From Verrucosispora sp. NA02020 (GTDB taxonomy: Bacteria; Actinomycetota; Actinomycetes; Mycobacteriales; Micromonosporaceae), in the NCBI RefSeq assembly GCF_013364215.1, contig NZ_CP054923.1:4278001-4342000 (forward strand): DNA of 64,000 nt, read 5' to 3'. Each line of letters opens with the position of its first letter. The stretch's first letter is position 1. Under the pieces are notes generated by a model that made no database searches, had not been told where the DNA came from, and saw only the letters and a program-made list of their open reading frames with translations. The position numbers and the translations under genes were made by a program. Positions 8,463 to 17,717 of this stretch are shown piece after piece.

Positions 8463-9316
8463 TCCCCGCCGTGCTCTACGCCGTTCCGGCGTTCCTGCTG
8501 CTGATTCTCGTCGAGGCGCTGTCGTACCGGTTCGCGCCGGACGACACCGCACGCGGCTACCAGGCACGGGACACCGCCACCAGCCTGACCATGGGTGCCG
8601 GCAGCCAACTCGTCGGCGTGCCCTGGAAGCTGCTCACCGTCGGGCTGTACGCGGCGGCGTACACCGTCTCGCCCTTCCAGCTCTCCCCCGGCGACTGGTG
8701 GGTGTGGGTGCTGCTGTTCTTCGCCGACGACGTCGCCTACTACTGGTTCCACCGGGCACACCACGAGGTACGGCTCTTCTGGGCCGGGCACGTGGTGCAC
8801 CACTCCAGCGTCTTCTTCAACTTCTCCACCGCCCTGCGGCAGAGCTGGACGCCGATGACCTCGCTGCCGTTCTGGCTCGTCCTGGCGCTGCTCGGCATCC
8901 CGCCGTGGATGATCTTCCTCCAGCAGTCGATCAGCCTGCTGTACCAGTTCTTCCTGCACACCGAACGGATCACCGTGCTCCCCCGGCCGATCGAGTTCCT
9001 CTTCAACACCCCGTCGCACCACCGGGTGCACCACGGGTCGAACAACGAGTACCTCGACCGCAACTACGGCGGCATCCTGATCGTCTGGGACCGGCTGTTC
9101 GGCACCTTCGCCCCGGAGGGCAACGCCGTGCGGTACGGACTGACCACGAACATCGGCACGTACCACCCACTGCGGGTGGCCACCCACGAGTACGCGGCGA
9201 TCTGGCGGGACCTGCGCGGCACCACGAGCTGGCGACACCGGCTCGGTTACCTGCTGGGTCGCCCCGGCTGGCAGCCCGCGCGGGCGACCGCCCGACCCGG
9301 GGCGCTGGCCGGATGA
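8459..9316 (+). CDS. Sterol desaturase / fatty acid hydroxylase family membrane enzyme
   Basis: 285 residues with about four to five TM helices and the clustered histidines of the di-iron fatty acid hydroxylase superfamily: WFHRAHHE, GHVVHHS and HHRVHHG. These membrane enzymes hydroxylate or desaturate lipids; relatives include sterol C5/C4 enzymes and alkylglycerol monooxygenase. Its start overlaps the regulator stop (ATGA), and its stop overlaps the YhhN start the same way, so the three are translationally coupled. Pairing with a lysoplasmalogenase makes ether-lipid cleavage an attractive but unproven role. Confidence 0.88.
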   Translation: MIPAVLYAVPAFLLLILVEALSYRFAPDDTARGYQARDTATSLTMGAGSQLVGVPWKLLTVGLYAAAYTVSPFQLSPGDWWVWVLLFFADDVAYYWFHRAHHEVRLFWAGHVVHHSSVFFNFSTALRQSWTPMTSLPFWLVLALLGIPPWMIFLQQSISLLYQFFLHTERITVLPRPIEFLFNTPSHHRVHHGSNNEYLDRNYGGILIVWDRLFGTFAPEGNAVRYGLTTNIGTYHPLRVATHEYAAIWRDLRGTTSWRHRLGYLLGRPGWQPARATARPGALAG

Positions 9317-10011
9317 GCGGGCCGGCCCACACCACCGACCCGACGCGTCGACCGGACCGGTCAGCGCGTACCCGGCGCGACACGCCCTGGCTCGGGGCGT
9401 TCCTGGTGGTGGCGGTCGTGGAGCTGATCGCGGTGGCGGTCGACGCGACCCCGCTGCAGTGGCTGGCCAAGCCGCTGCTCGCGCCGCTGCTGCTGGCCTG
9501 GCTCTGGCGGGTACGCGGACAGACCGGCCTGGTCGCTGTCGCGCTGGTCTTCGCCACCGCCGGTGACATCGCGCTGCTGGTGCCGGGCGAGGTCGCGTTC
9601 CTGGTCGGGATGGGCTGCTTCCTCGGTACGCAACTGGCGCTGATCACCGCGTTCGTCCGCCTGAGGCGGCCGCCGGTGCCGGCGCTGGTCGGCTACCTGC
9701 TGCTCTGGGCGGGCGCGATGGCGCTGCTCTGGCCGCGCCTCGGCGACCTGCGCTGGCCAGTGCTCGGGTACGGCCTGGCGCTGACCCTGATGGCCGCCAC
9801 CGCGACGGCCGTCAACCGTCGGGTCGCGGTCGGCGCCGCGCTGTTCCTCGTGTCGGACCTGCTGATCGGCCTCGGCGCGGCCGGCACCACGCTGCCCGCA
9901 CACGGGGTGCTGGTGATGACGACCTACAGCGCGGCGCTGCTGCTGATCACCACGGGCTGGGCGGCCCGCGACGAGCCCGGTCAGACCGGCGGCATCAGCC
10001 CGCCCCGGTAG
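9313..10011 (+). CDS. YhhN-family lysoplasmalogenase-like membrane protein
   Basis: 232 residues, with about seven to eight TM helices after a 27-residue polar N-terminus. The pattern fits YhhN/TMEM86, whose animal members hydrolyse the vinyl ether bond of lysoplasmalogens (family motifs FATAGDIALL and FLVSDLLIG carry the conserved acidic residues). Third gene of the FadR operon, overlapping the hydroxylase stop by ATGA. Its last 31 bp overlap the 3' end of the convergent response regulator gene. Confidence 0.85.
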   Translation: MSGPAHTTDPTRRPDRSARTRRDTPWLGAFLVVAVVELIAVAVDATPLQWLAKPLLAPLLLAWLWRVRGQTGLVAVALVFATAGDIALLVPGEVAFLVGMGCFLGTQLALITAFVRLRRPPVPALVGYLLLWAGAMALLWPRLGDLRWPVLGYGLALTLMAATATAVNRRVAVGAALFLVSDLLIGLGAAGTTLPAHGVLVMTTYSAALLLITTGWAARDEPGQTGGISPPR

Positions 10012-10625
10012 GCGGCGGCCACCGCCTGGGCACGGTCACGAAGTCCGAGTTTCATCAGCACCCGGCCGACGTGCGTCTTCACCGTCGCGTCGCCGATGTG
10101 CAGCCGCGCGGCGATCTCGGCGTTGGACAGCCCGTGTGCCATCTGCACCAGCACCTGCCGCTCGCGGTCGGTGAGCCGGTCCAGCTCGGCGGTGGTGGGC
10201 GCACGGTGCTCGCCGAGCGCCGCGAACTCGGTCAGCAGCGCCCGGGTCACCGCCGGGTCCAGCCACGCCTCGCCGGCCGCGACGGCACGGACCGCCATGG
10301 TCAGTTCGTCGGGGACGGCGTCCTTGAGGAGGAACCCCGACGCACCGGCCCGCAGCGCGGCGCGGACCGCGTCGTCGACGTGGTAGGTGGTGAGGACCAG
10401 CACCCGCACCTCGGCGTCGTCGGCGGTGATCTGGCGGGTGGCGGTCACCCCGTCGGTGCCCGGCATCCGCACGTCCATCAGCACCACGTCGGGGCGGATC
10501 CGGCGGGCCAGCTCGACGGCGGCGGCACCGTCGTCGCACTCGCCGACCACCTCGATGTCCGCCTCGGCGGCGAGCAGCATCGCGATCCCGGACCGCACCA
10601 GCGGTTGGTCGTCGGCGAGCAGCAC
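9981..10625 (-). CDS. NarL/LuxR-type response regulator
   Basis: At least 214 residues. The receiver domain has the phospho-acceptor region RPDVVLMDVRMPG and the switch region VLVLTTY. A C-terminal LuxR HTH follows (LTDRERQVLVQMAHGLSNAE, then IGDATVKTH). The GTG at 10625 is the first standard start; coding similarity (I-R before V) extends three codons upstream to a possible CTG at 10634, overlapping the kinase stop. Translationally coupled to the upstream histidine kinase. Target genes are unknown. Confidence 0.9.
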   Translation of the reverse strand: MLLADDQPLVRSGIAMLLAAEADIEVVGECDDGAAAVELARRIRPDVVLMDVRMPGTDGVTATRQITADDAEVRVLVLTTYHVDDAVRAALRAGASGFLLKDAVPDELTMAVRAVAAGEAWLDPAVTRALLTEFAALGEHRAPTTAELDRLTDRERQVLVQMAHGLSNAEIAARLHIGDATVKTHVGRVLMKLGLRDRAQAVAAAYRGGLMPPV

Positions 10626-10630
10626 CCGGA

Positions 10631-11986
10631 TCAGGAGGTCACCGCCGCGGTCGACAGGGCGCGCAGCGGCAGGCGCGCGTACACCCGGAAGCCCTCGCCC
10701 GGCAGCGGCCCGGCGGCCAGCTCGCCGCCGACCACGGCGACACGCTCACGCAGGCCGAGCAGGCCCCGACCGGTGGACGGCAGCCCGCCCGACGGCGTGC
10801 CGCCGGTGTCGCGGACCTCGACCTCCAGGTCGTCGCCCCAGGTGAGCCGCACGGTGGCGGTGGCCTGCGGGCCGGCGTACCGGGCGGCGTTGGTCAGCGC
10901 CTCCTGCACCGTGCGGTAGGCGGCCAGGCCCACGCTCGCGTCCACCGGTCGCGGCGGGCCGTCGACGGTCAGGGTCACCGGCAGTCCGGCGTCCCGCATC
11001 CGGACGACCAGGTCGTCGAGATCGGCGGGCCCGGGATGCCGGTCCTCGACGGGGGCCGGCGGGTCGCCGGGCGCGATGACGGCGAGCATCCGCCGCAGTT
11101 CCTCGACGGCCTGCCGGCCGGCCTGCTCGATGTGGGCCAGCGCCTGACCGGCCCGGTCCGGGTCGGTCGTCACGATCCGGCGGGCGCCACCGGCCTGCAA
11201 CAGCATCACCGTGACGCTGTGCGCGACGATGTCGTGCAGCTCGCGGGAGATCCGGGCCCGCTCGTCGGTGACCGCCCGCTGCGCCTCGACCACCCGCAGC
11301 CGCTCGGCGGCGGCGAGTCGCCGCCGGTTGCTGCCGGCCCACCGGCCCAGCGCCCACGTGCCGGCGACGACCGTGGCATAGACCAGGGCGAGCCCGACGA
11401 AGACGGCGGTACGCCGGCCGGCGTCCTCCCGTCCCGCCAGCCACGCCTCGTTGGCGGCGATGACCAGGTACGGCCCCAGTGCCGGGACGGTGGCCCAGGC
11501 GCGGTCGGCCGGCGCGTGGGCACCCACCGCGTAGAGGGCCACCAGCACGCCGAGCACCGGCTGGTAGCCGGGAACCAGCGCGGTGCCGACCAGGCCGAGT
11601 GCCCAGACCAGCGCGAACACGGTGACCGGCGCCCGGCGACGCCAGAGCAGGGCGACCGGGGCGAGCGCCGCGAAGGCCACCAGCAGCAGCGTCGAACCGT
11701 CGGGTCCGGCCCGACCCAGGTCGGAGCCGGCGGTGGAGAAGAGCGCCAGGTCGAGCACCCAGACCACCGCCGCGACCAGGACGTCCCGCCGGGCCGGTCG
11801 GCGGGTACGGTCCGACGGGTCCACGCTCCCGACCGCCGCCGACTCGGGCCGGACGGCCGGTGCGGTCGGTGACCCGGCGGCAGCCGGCGGGCCGGGCGGT
11901 GCGGTCGGTGACCCGGCGGCGGTCGGCGGGCCGGGCGGTGCGGTCGGTGACCCGGCGGCGGTCGGCGGGCCGGGCGGGGTGGTCAT
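10631..11986 (-). CDS. NarL-family sensor histidine kinase
   Basis: 451 residues. A low-complexity Pro/Ala/Thr N-terminus is built from three 13-residue repeats (about 1-42). About six TM helices follow (about 68-215), then a HisKA_3 dimerisation domain with H-box RISRELHDIVAHS. The GHKL ATPase has N-box EALTNAARYA and G-box STGRGLLGLRERV. Partner of the response regulator that follows. Its start overlaps the stop of the 189-residue upstream gene, so all three form one operon and the upstream protein may be part of the signalling unit. Confidence 0.92.
   Translation of the reverse strand: MTTPPGPPTAAGSPTAPPGPPTAAGSPTAPPGPPAAAGSPTAPAVRPESAAVGSVDPSDRTRRPARRDVLVAAVVWVLDLALFSTAGSDLGRAGPDGSTLLLVAFAALAPVALLWRRRAPVTVFALVWALGLVGTALVPGYQPVLGVLVALYAVGAHAPADRAWATVPALGPYLVIAANEAWLAGREDAGRRTAVFVGLALVYATVVAGTWALGRWAGSNRRRLAAAERLRVVEAQRAVTDERARISRELHDIVAHSVTVMLLQAGGARRIVTTDPDRAGQALAHIEQAGRQAVEELRRMLAVIAPGDPPAPVEDRHPGPADLDDLVVRMRDAGLPVTLTVDGPPRPVDASVGLAAYRTVQEALTNAARYAGPQATATVRLTWGDDLEVEVRDTGGTPSGGLPSTGRGLLGLRERVAVVGGELAAGPLPGEGFRVYARLPLRALSTAAVTS
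11859..11975 (+). repeat. 39-bp tandem repeat, three copies
   Basis: Three consecutive 39-bp units start at 11859, 11898 and 11937 (GGTGCGGTCGGTGACCCGGC...). They encode the 13-residue unit PPGPPTAAGSPTA at the N-terminus of the minus-strand histidine kinase. Nearly identical copies suggest recent expansion or slippage. Confidence 0.8.
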
Positions 11987-12552
11987 CGGGGGCCGTGCGG
12001 CTGGCAGAAGCAGAAGAGGATGCAGAAGCCGCCGGTCAGGTCGCGCATCGAGTCGAACCGGTGCTCGGCCCGGCGCGGCTCGCGTTGGGCCAGCTCCAGT
12101 TCACCGGCCCGGCGCAGCAGGTCCTCGTCGATCACGTGGATGTCGCCCCGGACGATCTCCTGCCGACGCAGCGCCTCCCACAGGTCACCACCGGCGGCCT
12201 CGATCGCCTCGGCCAGGGCGGCCGGATCGGCGTGCCCGACCTGGGCGCGGTAGCCCGAGGTCCGGCCGAGGGAGGCAACGAGCGCCAGCGGCGCGCGGTC
12301 GGTCAGTCCGAAACGCCGCCACTTCCACACCGGCGCCACCTCGATCGGCAGGTGTTCGACAAGCCCGGCGGGGAAGATCACGACCTCGAGGTCGGCGTGC
12401 GGGTCGAGCAGCAGCTTCGGCGGGTCGGGTACGAGCACCTGGTCGCCGTCGATCAACACACCGGCGGCGACGTGGCCGGCGGCCCGGTCGGGCGCACGAC
12501 GGTCCTGGACGGAAACTCTGATCTCGGCGCGAATGGCCGTGTCGACGCACAC
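11983..12552 (-). CDS. Hypothetical protein coupled to the two-component system
   Basis: 189 residues, function not recognised. The middle part (AAGVLIDGDQVLVPDPPKLL) faintly recalls the first strands of trypsin-like folds, but no catalytic triad is visible. The C-terminus is Arg/Glu-rich, then ends in a cysteine-rich tail (GGFCILFCFCQPHGPR). Its stop overlaps the histidine kinase start (ATGA), so it is co-translated with the sensor and could be a ligand- or redox-sensing accessory protein. That role is inferred from context only. GTG start at 12552. Confidence 0.55.
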   Translation of the reverse strand: MCVDTAIRAEIRVSVQDRRAPDRAAGHVAAGVLIDGDQVLVPDPPKLLLDPHADLEVVIFPAGLVEHLPIEVAPVWKWRRFGLTDRAPLALVASLGRTSGYRAQVGHADPAALAEAIEAAGGDLWEALRRQEIVRGDIHVIDEDLLRRAGELELAQREPRRAEHRFDSMRDLTGGFCILFCFCQPHGPR

Positions 12553-12700
12553 TCTGGTCCTCCGGGGAGCGGGTGCGTGAACCGTAGGCCGAAAACGATC
12601 ATCCGGCTGTCAGATACCGACACCGAATCCGTCCGCCCGCCGCTTGACACCTCCCCCCTTCACCCGACCCCCACCCCACCCCCACCCCACCACCCCGCCC

Positions 12701-12775
12701 CGCCCGGGTTGATCAAGAAGTTTGAGTCCTGCTTCTTCGTGGATCGTGAACCAAACGCCTTGATCAACCCGGGCG
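12701..12775. repeat. Long inverted repeat with 17-bp perfect arms
   Basis: Arms CGCCCGGGTTGATCAAG (12701-12717) and its exact complement (12759-12775) enclose 41 bp. A second nested stem (AAGAAG 12715-12720 / CTTCTT 12732-12737) gives an alternative fold. It sits between two minus-strand genes, just past the acyl-CoA ligase stop at 12822, in a region rich in C-runs. It may act as that gene's terminator, or be a dispersed intergenic repeat; I suspect similar GGTTGATCAA elements recur in this genome, but this cannot be tested here. Confidence 0.65.
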
Positions 12776-12821
12776 GGGGGCAGGGCGGGGCGGGGGCAGG
12801 GCGGGGGGAAACGGGGCGGGG

Positions 12822-14651
12822 TCAGGGTTGGTGGTAGAGGGCGGAGATGTCGTCGGCGAAGTGGGACTCGACGGTGTTTCTCTTGATCTTGAGGGTGGGG
12901 GTCAGTTCGCCGTCGTCCTCGGTCAGGTCCCGGGCCAGGATGCGGAAGGTCTTGACCTGTTCGGCGCGGGAGACCGTGCGGTTGGCGTCGTCGATGGCGT
13001 GCTGGATCTCGCCGCGCAGACCCGGGTCGTCACGCAGGGACGCCAGCGAGGCTCCGGAGTGCCCGTGACTCTCCCGCCACCGCAGCCACGCCTGCGGATC
13101 GACGGTGACCAGCGCGGAGACGTACGGGCGGCCGTCGCCGACCAGCATCGACTGGCTGACCAGGGGATGCGCGCGGATGAGTTCCTCGATCGGGGCGGGC
13201 GCGACGTTCTTGCCCGCCGCGGTGACCATGATCTCCTTCGTCCGGCCGGTGATCCGCAGGTAACCGTCGTCGTCGAGTCGACCGAGGTCACCGGTACGCA
13301 GCCACCCGTCGTCGGTCATCGCCGCCCGGGTGGCCTCGGGATTGTTCCAGTACCCCGGGAACACCACCTCGCTGCGGACGTGGATCTCCCCGTCGTCGGC
13401 GATGCGGACGCGGACCCCGGGCAGCGGCCGACCCACCGTGCCGATACGGATCGCGGTCGGCAGGTTGGCCGCGAGTGCCGGCGAGGTCTCGGTCAGCCCG
13501 TACCCCTCCAGCACGGTGAGGCCCGCGCCCCGGAAGAAGTGTCCGAGCCGCTCCCCCAGCGGCGCCCCGCCGACGATCGCCAACCGGCACCGCCCGCCGA
13601 GGGTGGCCCGCAGCCGGCGGTACCCGACGAGGTCGAACACCCGGTGGGCCAGGCGCAGCGGCAGTCCGGGCCCGCCCGCGCGGTCCAGGGCCCGGCTGTA
13701 CCGCACGGCCACCTTCTCGGCGAGCGTGAACACCGCGCCGCGGTGGCCGTCCTGCGCGGTCTGCCGGGCCTGGTCGTACATCTTCTCGAACATCCGGGGC
13801 ACGGTGAGGATGAACGTGGGCCGGAACCGGCGGAGCTGGTCGAGCACGCCGGACATGTCGGCGCTGTGCACCATGGTGGCCCGGGTGTGCACCATGCCGA
13901 CCTGGATGAGCCGGGCGAAGGCGTGCGCCAGCGGCAGGAACAGCACCGTCGACGCGCCGGGGTGCAGCACGTCGGGCAGCACGGCGGTGGCGTTGCCGAT
14001 GTCGGTGGAGATGTTGCGGTGGGTCAGGACGCAGCCCTTCGGCGCGCCGGTGGTGCCGCTGGTGTAGACGATGGTGGCGATGTCACGACCGGTCACGGCC
14101 GCACGCCGCCGGTCCACCTCGTCGGCGTCGACGGCCCGCCCCTGGGCCGTCAACGTGATCAGGTCGCCCGCGTCGATGCGCCACGTCTGCCGCAGCTCGG
14201 GCAGGTCCGGCCGCAGTCCGGTGACGGTCGCGGCGTGGTCCGCGGTCTCCACCACACAGCCGACCGCGCCCGAGTCGCCGAGGATCCACCGGATCTGGTC
14301 GGTGCTGGAGGTGTCGTAGATCGGCACGGTGACCGCACCGACGGACCAGAGCGCGTAGTCGACCACGGTCCACTCGTACCGGGTCCGGCTGAGCAGCCCC
14401 ACCCGGTCGCCGTGCGCGACGCCGACCGCGAGGAAGCCCCGGGCCAGTGCCAGCACGTCGTCGCGGAACTGCCGGCAGGTCACCGGCAGCGGGCCGCCCC
14501 GCCCGGAGCGCCGTACCGGCCAGGAGCGGGGGTCGGGGTCGGGGCGTACGAACTGCACGGCGTCCGGATCCTCCGCCGCGTTGCGCCACACCCGGTCGGC
14601 CAGGCTGCCGTCCTCGCCGCCGACGATCGGATCAACCGCTGTCTCCCGCAC
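12822..14651 (-). CDS. Long-chain fatty acid-CoA ligase (FadD15-type AMP-binding enzyme)
   Basis: 609 residues from GTG 14651 (start of VRETAVDPIVGG). The open frame continues 65 codons upstream, but that part is Arg/Pro-rich and unlike the family, whose usual length is about 600. The ATP/AMP motif YTSGTTGAPKGC, the YGLTE motif and the TGD-x-GRLDDDGYL motif of ANL adenylating enzymes are present. The protein should activate long-chain fatty acids to acyl-CoA through an acyl-AMP. Probably monocistronic, with the inverted repeat at 12.7 kb following. Confidence 0.9.
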   Translation of the reverse strand: MRETAVDPIVGGEDGSLADRVWRNAAEDPDAVQFVRPDPDPRSWPVRRSGRGGPLPVTCRQFRDDVLALARGFLAVGVAHGDRVGLLSRTRYEWTVVDYALWSVGAVTVPIYDTSSTDQIRWILGDSGAVGCVVETADHAATVTGLRPDLPELRQTWRIDAGDLITLTAQGRAVDADEVDRRRAAVTGRDIATIVYTSGTTGAPKGCVLTHRNISTDIGNATAVLPDVLHPGASTVLFLPLAHAFARLIQVGMVHTRATMVHSADMSGVLDQLRRFRPTFILTVPRMFEKMYDQARQTAQDGHRGAVFTLAEKVAVRYSRALDRAGGPGLPLRLAHRVFDLVGYRRLRATLGGRCRLAIVGGAPLGERLGHFFRGAGLTVLEGYGLTETSPALAANLPTAIRIGTVGRPLPGVRVRIADDGEIHVRSEVVFPGYWNNPEATRAAMTDDGWLRTGDLGRLDDDGYLRITGRTKEIMVTAAGKNVAPAPIEELIRAHPLVSQSMLVGDGRPYVSALVTVDPQAWLRWRESHGHSGASLASLRDDPGLRGEIQHAIDDANRTVSRAEQVKTFRILARDLTEDDGELTPTLKIKRNTVESHFADDISALYHQP

Positions 14652-14814
14652 GCCCGCCCACCTGCCGTCGTGTCGCCGTCGGGCTGATGGTGGCCCGGTG
14701 GCGCGAGCCCGGTCCCGGAAACGCGAATACGCGTCCCGCGCCGGTGCGGGCCGTGCTAGAACCGCACGCCGCCGCCCGACCGGCCCCCTGCCGGACCGGC
14801 CCGGGAACACGGAC

Positions 14815-14850
14815 GGCGGTGGCCCGACCGGGACAAGCCGGACCACCGCC
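14815..14850 (-). terminator. Hairpin after the gluconokinase gene
   Basis: Perfect 8-bp arms GGCGGTGG (14815-14822) and CCACCGCC (14843-14850) lie about 20 bp beyond the stop of the last gene of the minus-strand sugar-acid operon. Candidate operon terminator without a T-run. Confidence 0.5.
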
Positions 14851-14870
14851 CCCCACGCGCCGTCCGGTGG

Positions 14871-15437
14871 TTACGCCGGAGGCTCGGCCACCACGGGTAC
14901 GCCGGTGGCCAGGTCACGCACCGGCAGGCCGAGTCGCCGTACCGCCGACTCGATCAGCTCACCGGTGGTGAGTTGCAGGTCGAGCACCACGCCACGCTCG
15001 TCCCGCCAGAGCGGTTCCAGCGTCGCGGTCTGCGAGTCCAGCAGGCTCGGCGGCATGTAGTGGTCGGCGCGCAACGACATCCGTTGCCGGATGGTCTCGG
15101 TCGGTCCGTCGAGATGGACGAAGTCGACGCTCGGCGGGCCCTGCCGCAGCACGTCCCGGTAGGAGCGCTTCAACGCCGAGCAGGCCAGCACCGTCGACAC
15201 GCCCTCCCGGTGCCGGTCGGCCATCCATCCGGCCAGGGCCCGCAGCCACGGCCACCGTGCGTCGTCGTCCAGGGGTACGCCCGCCCGCATCCGCGCCACG
15301 TTGGCCTCCGAGTGGAACTCGTCGGCCTCGGCGAACACCAGCCCGGTCAGCGCGGCGACGCCGTGGGCCACGGTCGTCTTGCCCGCGCCCGACACCCCCA
15401 TCACCACGATGTGCCGGGTCGGTAGGTCACCAGTCAT
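14871..15437 (-). CDS. gntK: Gluconokinase
   Basis: 188 residues, the usual size of GntK. The P-loop GVSGAGKTT (about 14-22), the [13 protein letters not shown] substrate-binding stretch, [12 protein letters not shown] and a lid region around [11 protein letters not shown] match gluconate kinases. It phosphorylates D-gluconate to 6-phosphogluconate in the cytoplasm. Last gene of the operon, overlapping the ManD gene by 11 bp. Its presence suggests that gluconate is an extra substrate or intermediate of this catabolic locus. Ends in TAA, unusual for this window. Confidence 0.9.
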   Translation of the reverse strand: MTGDLPTRHIVVMGVSGAGKTTVAHGVAALTGLVFAEADEFHSEANVARMRAGVPLDDDARWPWLRALAGWMADRHREGVSTVLACSALKRSYRDVLRQGPPSVDFVHLDGPTETIRQRMSLRADHYMPPSLLDSQTATLEPLWRDERGVVLDLQLTTGELIESAVRRLGLPVRDLATGVPVVAEPPA

Positions 15438-16656
15438 GGACCGTGCCGTCCATCAGCCGGTTGAACGGCAGGTAGGCCGGCTGGTACGGGTAGCGCGCGG
15501 CGGCCTCCTCGTCGAGTTCGACACCGATGCCGGGCTGCTCACCCGGGTGCAGGTAACCGTCGTCGAAGGTGAACGACTGACGGAACACCTCGTTGGTGAG
15601 CGGACCGTGCCGCATGTACTCCTGGATGCCGAAGTTGTGGATGGCCAGGTCCAGGTGCAGGGCGGCGGCCATGCCGACCGGCGAGATGTCGGTGGGGCCG
15701 TGGATACCGGACTTGATCTGGTACTGCGCGGCGAAGTCGAGCAGCTTGCGCATCGCCGTGATGCCACCGGTGTGGGTGACGGCGGAGCGCACGTAGTCGA
15801 TGAGCTGCTCCCGGATCAGGGTCTGGTAGTCCCACACGGTGTTGAAGATCTCGCCGATGGCCAGCGGCGTGGTGGTGTGGTGACGCACCAGCCGCAGCGC
15901 CTCCTGGTTCTCCGCCGGGGTGCAGTCCTCCAGCCAGAACAGGTCGTACGGCTCCAGGGACTTGCCCAGCTTGGCGGCCTGGATCGGGGTCATCCGGTGG
16001 TGGCCGTCGTGCAGCAGCGGCAGTTCCGGACCGAACTCGTTGCGGACCGCCTCGAAGACCCCGGGCAGGTGACGCATGTACGCCCGGGTGTCCCAGTCCT
16101 CCTCGGCCGGCAGCGGGGTGCGCTGGGCCGGCTCGTAGTCGTACCGCTTGCCGCCGGTGCTGGGCTGCGCGGCGACCCCGTACACGGCGTTGATGCCGGG
16201 CACCGACGTCTGCACCCGGATCGACCGGTAACCCTGGTCGAGGTGGGCCCGGATCGAGTCGAACAGCTCCGGCAGGTCCCGCCCCGACGCGTGCCCGTAC
16301 GCCATGATGCCGTTGCGGGACGCACCGCCGAGCAACTGGTAGAGCGGCATCCCGGCGGCCTTGGCCTTGATGTCCCAGAGCGCCACGTCCACCGCGGCGA
16401 TGGCCGCCATGGTCACCGGTCCCCGCCGCCAGTACGCCGAGCGGTAGAGGAACTGCCAGGCGTCCTCGACGCGGTGCGCGTCCCGGCCGATCAGCAGCGG
16501 GACGACGTGGTCGCGCAGGTACGAGGCGACCGAGAGTTCACGCCCGTTGAGTGTGCCGTCGCCCAGGCCGGTGATGCCATCCTCGGTTGTGATCTTCAAG
16601 GTGACGAAGTTGCGGTCCGGACTGGAGACGATGACGTCTGCAGCGACGATCTTCAC
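15427..16656 (-). CDS. manD: D-mannonate dehydratase (enolase superfamily, ManD/RspA type)
   Basis: 409 residues, close to the family norm of about 400. Family motifs include [45 protein letters not shown] and the C-terminal aromatic end. ManD-subgroup enzymes dehydrate D-mannonate, and sometimes gluconate, to 2-keto-3-deoxygluconate. The operon partner kinase and aldolase then yield pyruvate and glyceraldehyde 3-phosphate. Substrate specificity within this subgroup varies, so the exact acid sugar is inferred. Lies 26 bp downstream of the sugar kinase gene. Confidence 0.88.
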   Translation of the reverse strand: MKIVAADVIVSSPDRNFVTLKITTEDGITGLGDGTLNGRELSVASYLRDHVVPLLIGRDAHRVEDAWQFLYRSAYWRRGPVTMAAIAAVDVALWDIKAKAAGMPLYQLLGGASRNGIMAYGHASGRDLPELFDSIRAHLDQGYRSIRVQTSVPGINAVYGVAAQPSTGGKRYDYEPAQRTPLPAEEDWDTRAYMRHLPGVFEAVRNEFGPELPLLHDGHHRMTPIQAAKLGKSLEPYDLFWLEDCTPAENQEALRLVRHHTTTPLAIGEIFNTVWDYQTLIREQLIDYVRSAVTHTGGITAMRKLLDFAAQYQIKSGIHGPTDISPVGMAAALHLDLAIHNFGIQEYMRHGPLTNEVFRQSFTFDDGYLHPGEQPGIGVELDEEAAARYPYQPAYLPFNRLMDGTVHDW

Positions 16657-16682
16657 GAGGGTGCCTTTCTCGCAGGTGATGC

Positions 16683-17642
16683 TCAGCGAAGGGTGGTGCC
16701 GGCGGCGCTGCCGGTGATCAGGGACAACTCGTCGCGGCGGGGTAGGCCCTCCCAGTCGCCGTGTCCGGCGACCGCGAACGCCCCGAGCGCCACCGCGCGC
16801 CGGAGCCGGTCGGTCAGGTCCAGCCCGTCCAGATGCCCGGAAAGATAGCCGGCGGTGAACGCGTCACCCGCACCGACGGTGTCGACGGCGGTGACCGGCA
16901 CCGCCGGGACGTGCTCCACACCGTCCACGGTGTACGCGCGGACGCCGTCAGCACCGAGCTTGACCAGCACCGTCGACACCCCCCGCCGGAGCAGGTCGGC
17001 GGCGGCACCGTGTTCGTCGGCCCCGGCCTCGGCGACCAGGTCCAGTTCGTCGGTGGAGGCCACGACGACCGAGGCGTACCCGGCGAGCGGGGTCAGGGTC
17101 GTCCGAGCCTCCTCCCGGGACCACAGCCCGGCCCGGTAGTTGACGTCCAGGCTGACCGGGATGCCGGACTCGGCCGCCGTGCGGACCGCCCAGCTCACCG
17201 CAGCCCGCGCACTGTCGGAGAGCGCCGGGGTGATCCCGCTCAGGTGCAGCAGGCGGGCACCGGCGGCGAGCGGAGCGCGCAGGTCGTCGACGTCGAGCGC
17301 CGCGCCCGCCGAACCGGCCCGGAGGTAGCGCACCCGGGACACGTCGGCGGTCCGCCGCTCCAGGAACATCACGCCGGGCGGGCGCTCCGGGTCCCGCCAG
17401 ACGTCGGCGGTGTCGACGCCCTCGGCCCGCAACTGCCGCAGCACGAACTCGCCCAACTCGTCGTCGCTGACCCGGCCGGCCCAGGCCGCCCGGTGCCCGA
17501 GTCGCGCCACACCGATGGCCACGTTGGACTCGGCGCCGGCGAGGTGCATGCGCAACGGGCCGCCGGCCGCCAGCGGACCGGAGGACCGCAACGACACCAG
17601 CGCCTCACCGACGGTGAGCAGATCCCGCCGAGGCTCGGTCAT
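16683..17642 (-). CDS. PfkB-family 2-keto-3-deoxy sugar-acid kinase
   Basis: 319 residues from ATG 17642 (MTEPRRDLL); an upstream in-frame ATG at 17678 adds 12 unlikely residues. PfkB signatures are present near the N-terminus ([14 protein letters not shown]) and C-terminus ([16 protein letters not shown], with the catalytic Asp in GAGD). Between the aldolase and dehydratase genes, the most probable substrate is 2-keto-3-deoxygluconate (KdgK) or its galactonate epimer. It should produce KDPG/KDPGal for the neighbouring aldolase. Confidence 0.87.
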   Translation of the reverse strand: MTEPRRDLLTVGEALVSLRSSGPLAAGGPLRMHLAGAESNVAIGVARLGHRAAWAGRVSDDELGEFVLRQLRAEGVDTADVWRDPERPPGVMFLERRTADVSRVRYLRAGSAGAALDVDDLRAPLAAGARLLHLSGITPALSDSARAAVSWAVRTAAESGIPVSLDVNYRAGLWSREEARTTLTPLAGYASVVVASTDELDLVAEAGADEHGAAADLLRRGVSTVLVKLGADGVRAYTVDGVEHVPAVPVTAVDTVGAGDAFTAGYLSGHLDGLDLTDRLRRAVALGAFAVAGHGDWEGLPRRDELSLITGSAAGTTLR

Positions 17643-17717
17643 GTCACCGCTCCGCTGCGCTGCGCGTCGCCATGACACACCCGAACACGATGATTCACTC
17701 GCTGACGCTCGTTCATG

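Noticed and set aside
12661..12700. C-rich run (CCACCCC repeats) as a G-quadruplex or origin element
   Set aside because: Short C-runs of this type are frequent by chance in such GC-rich intergenic DNA; no DnaA boxes or AT-rich unwinding region.
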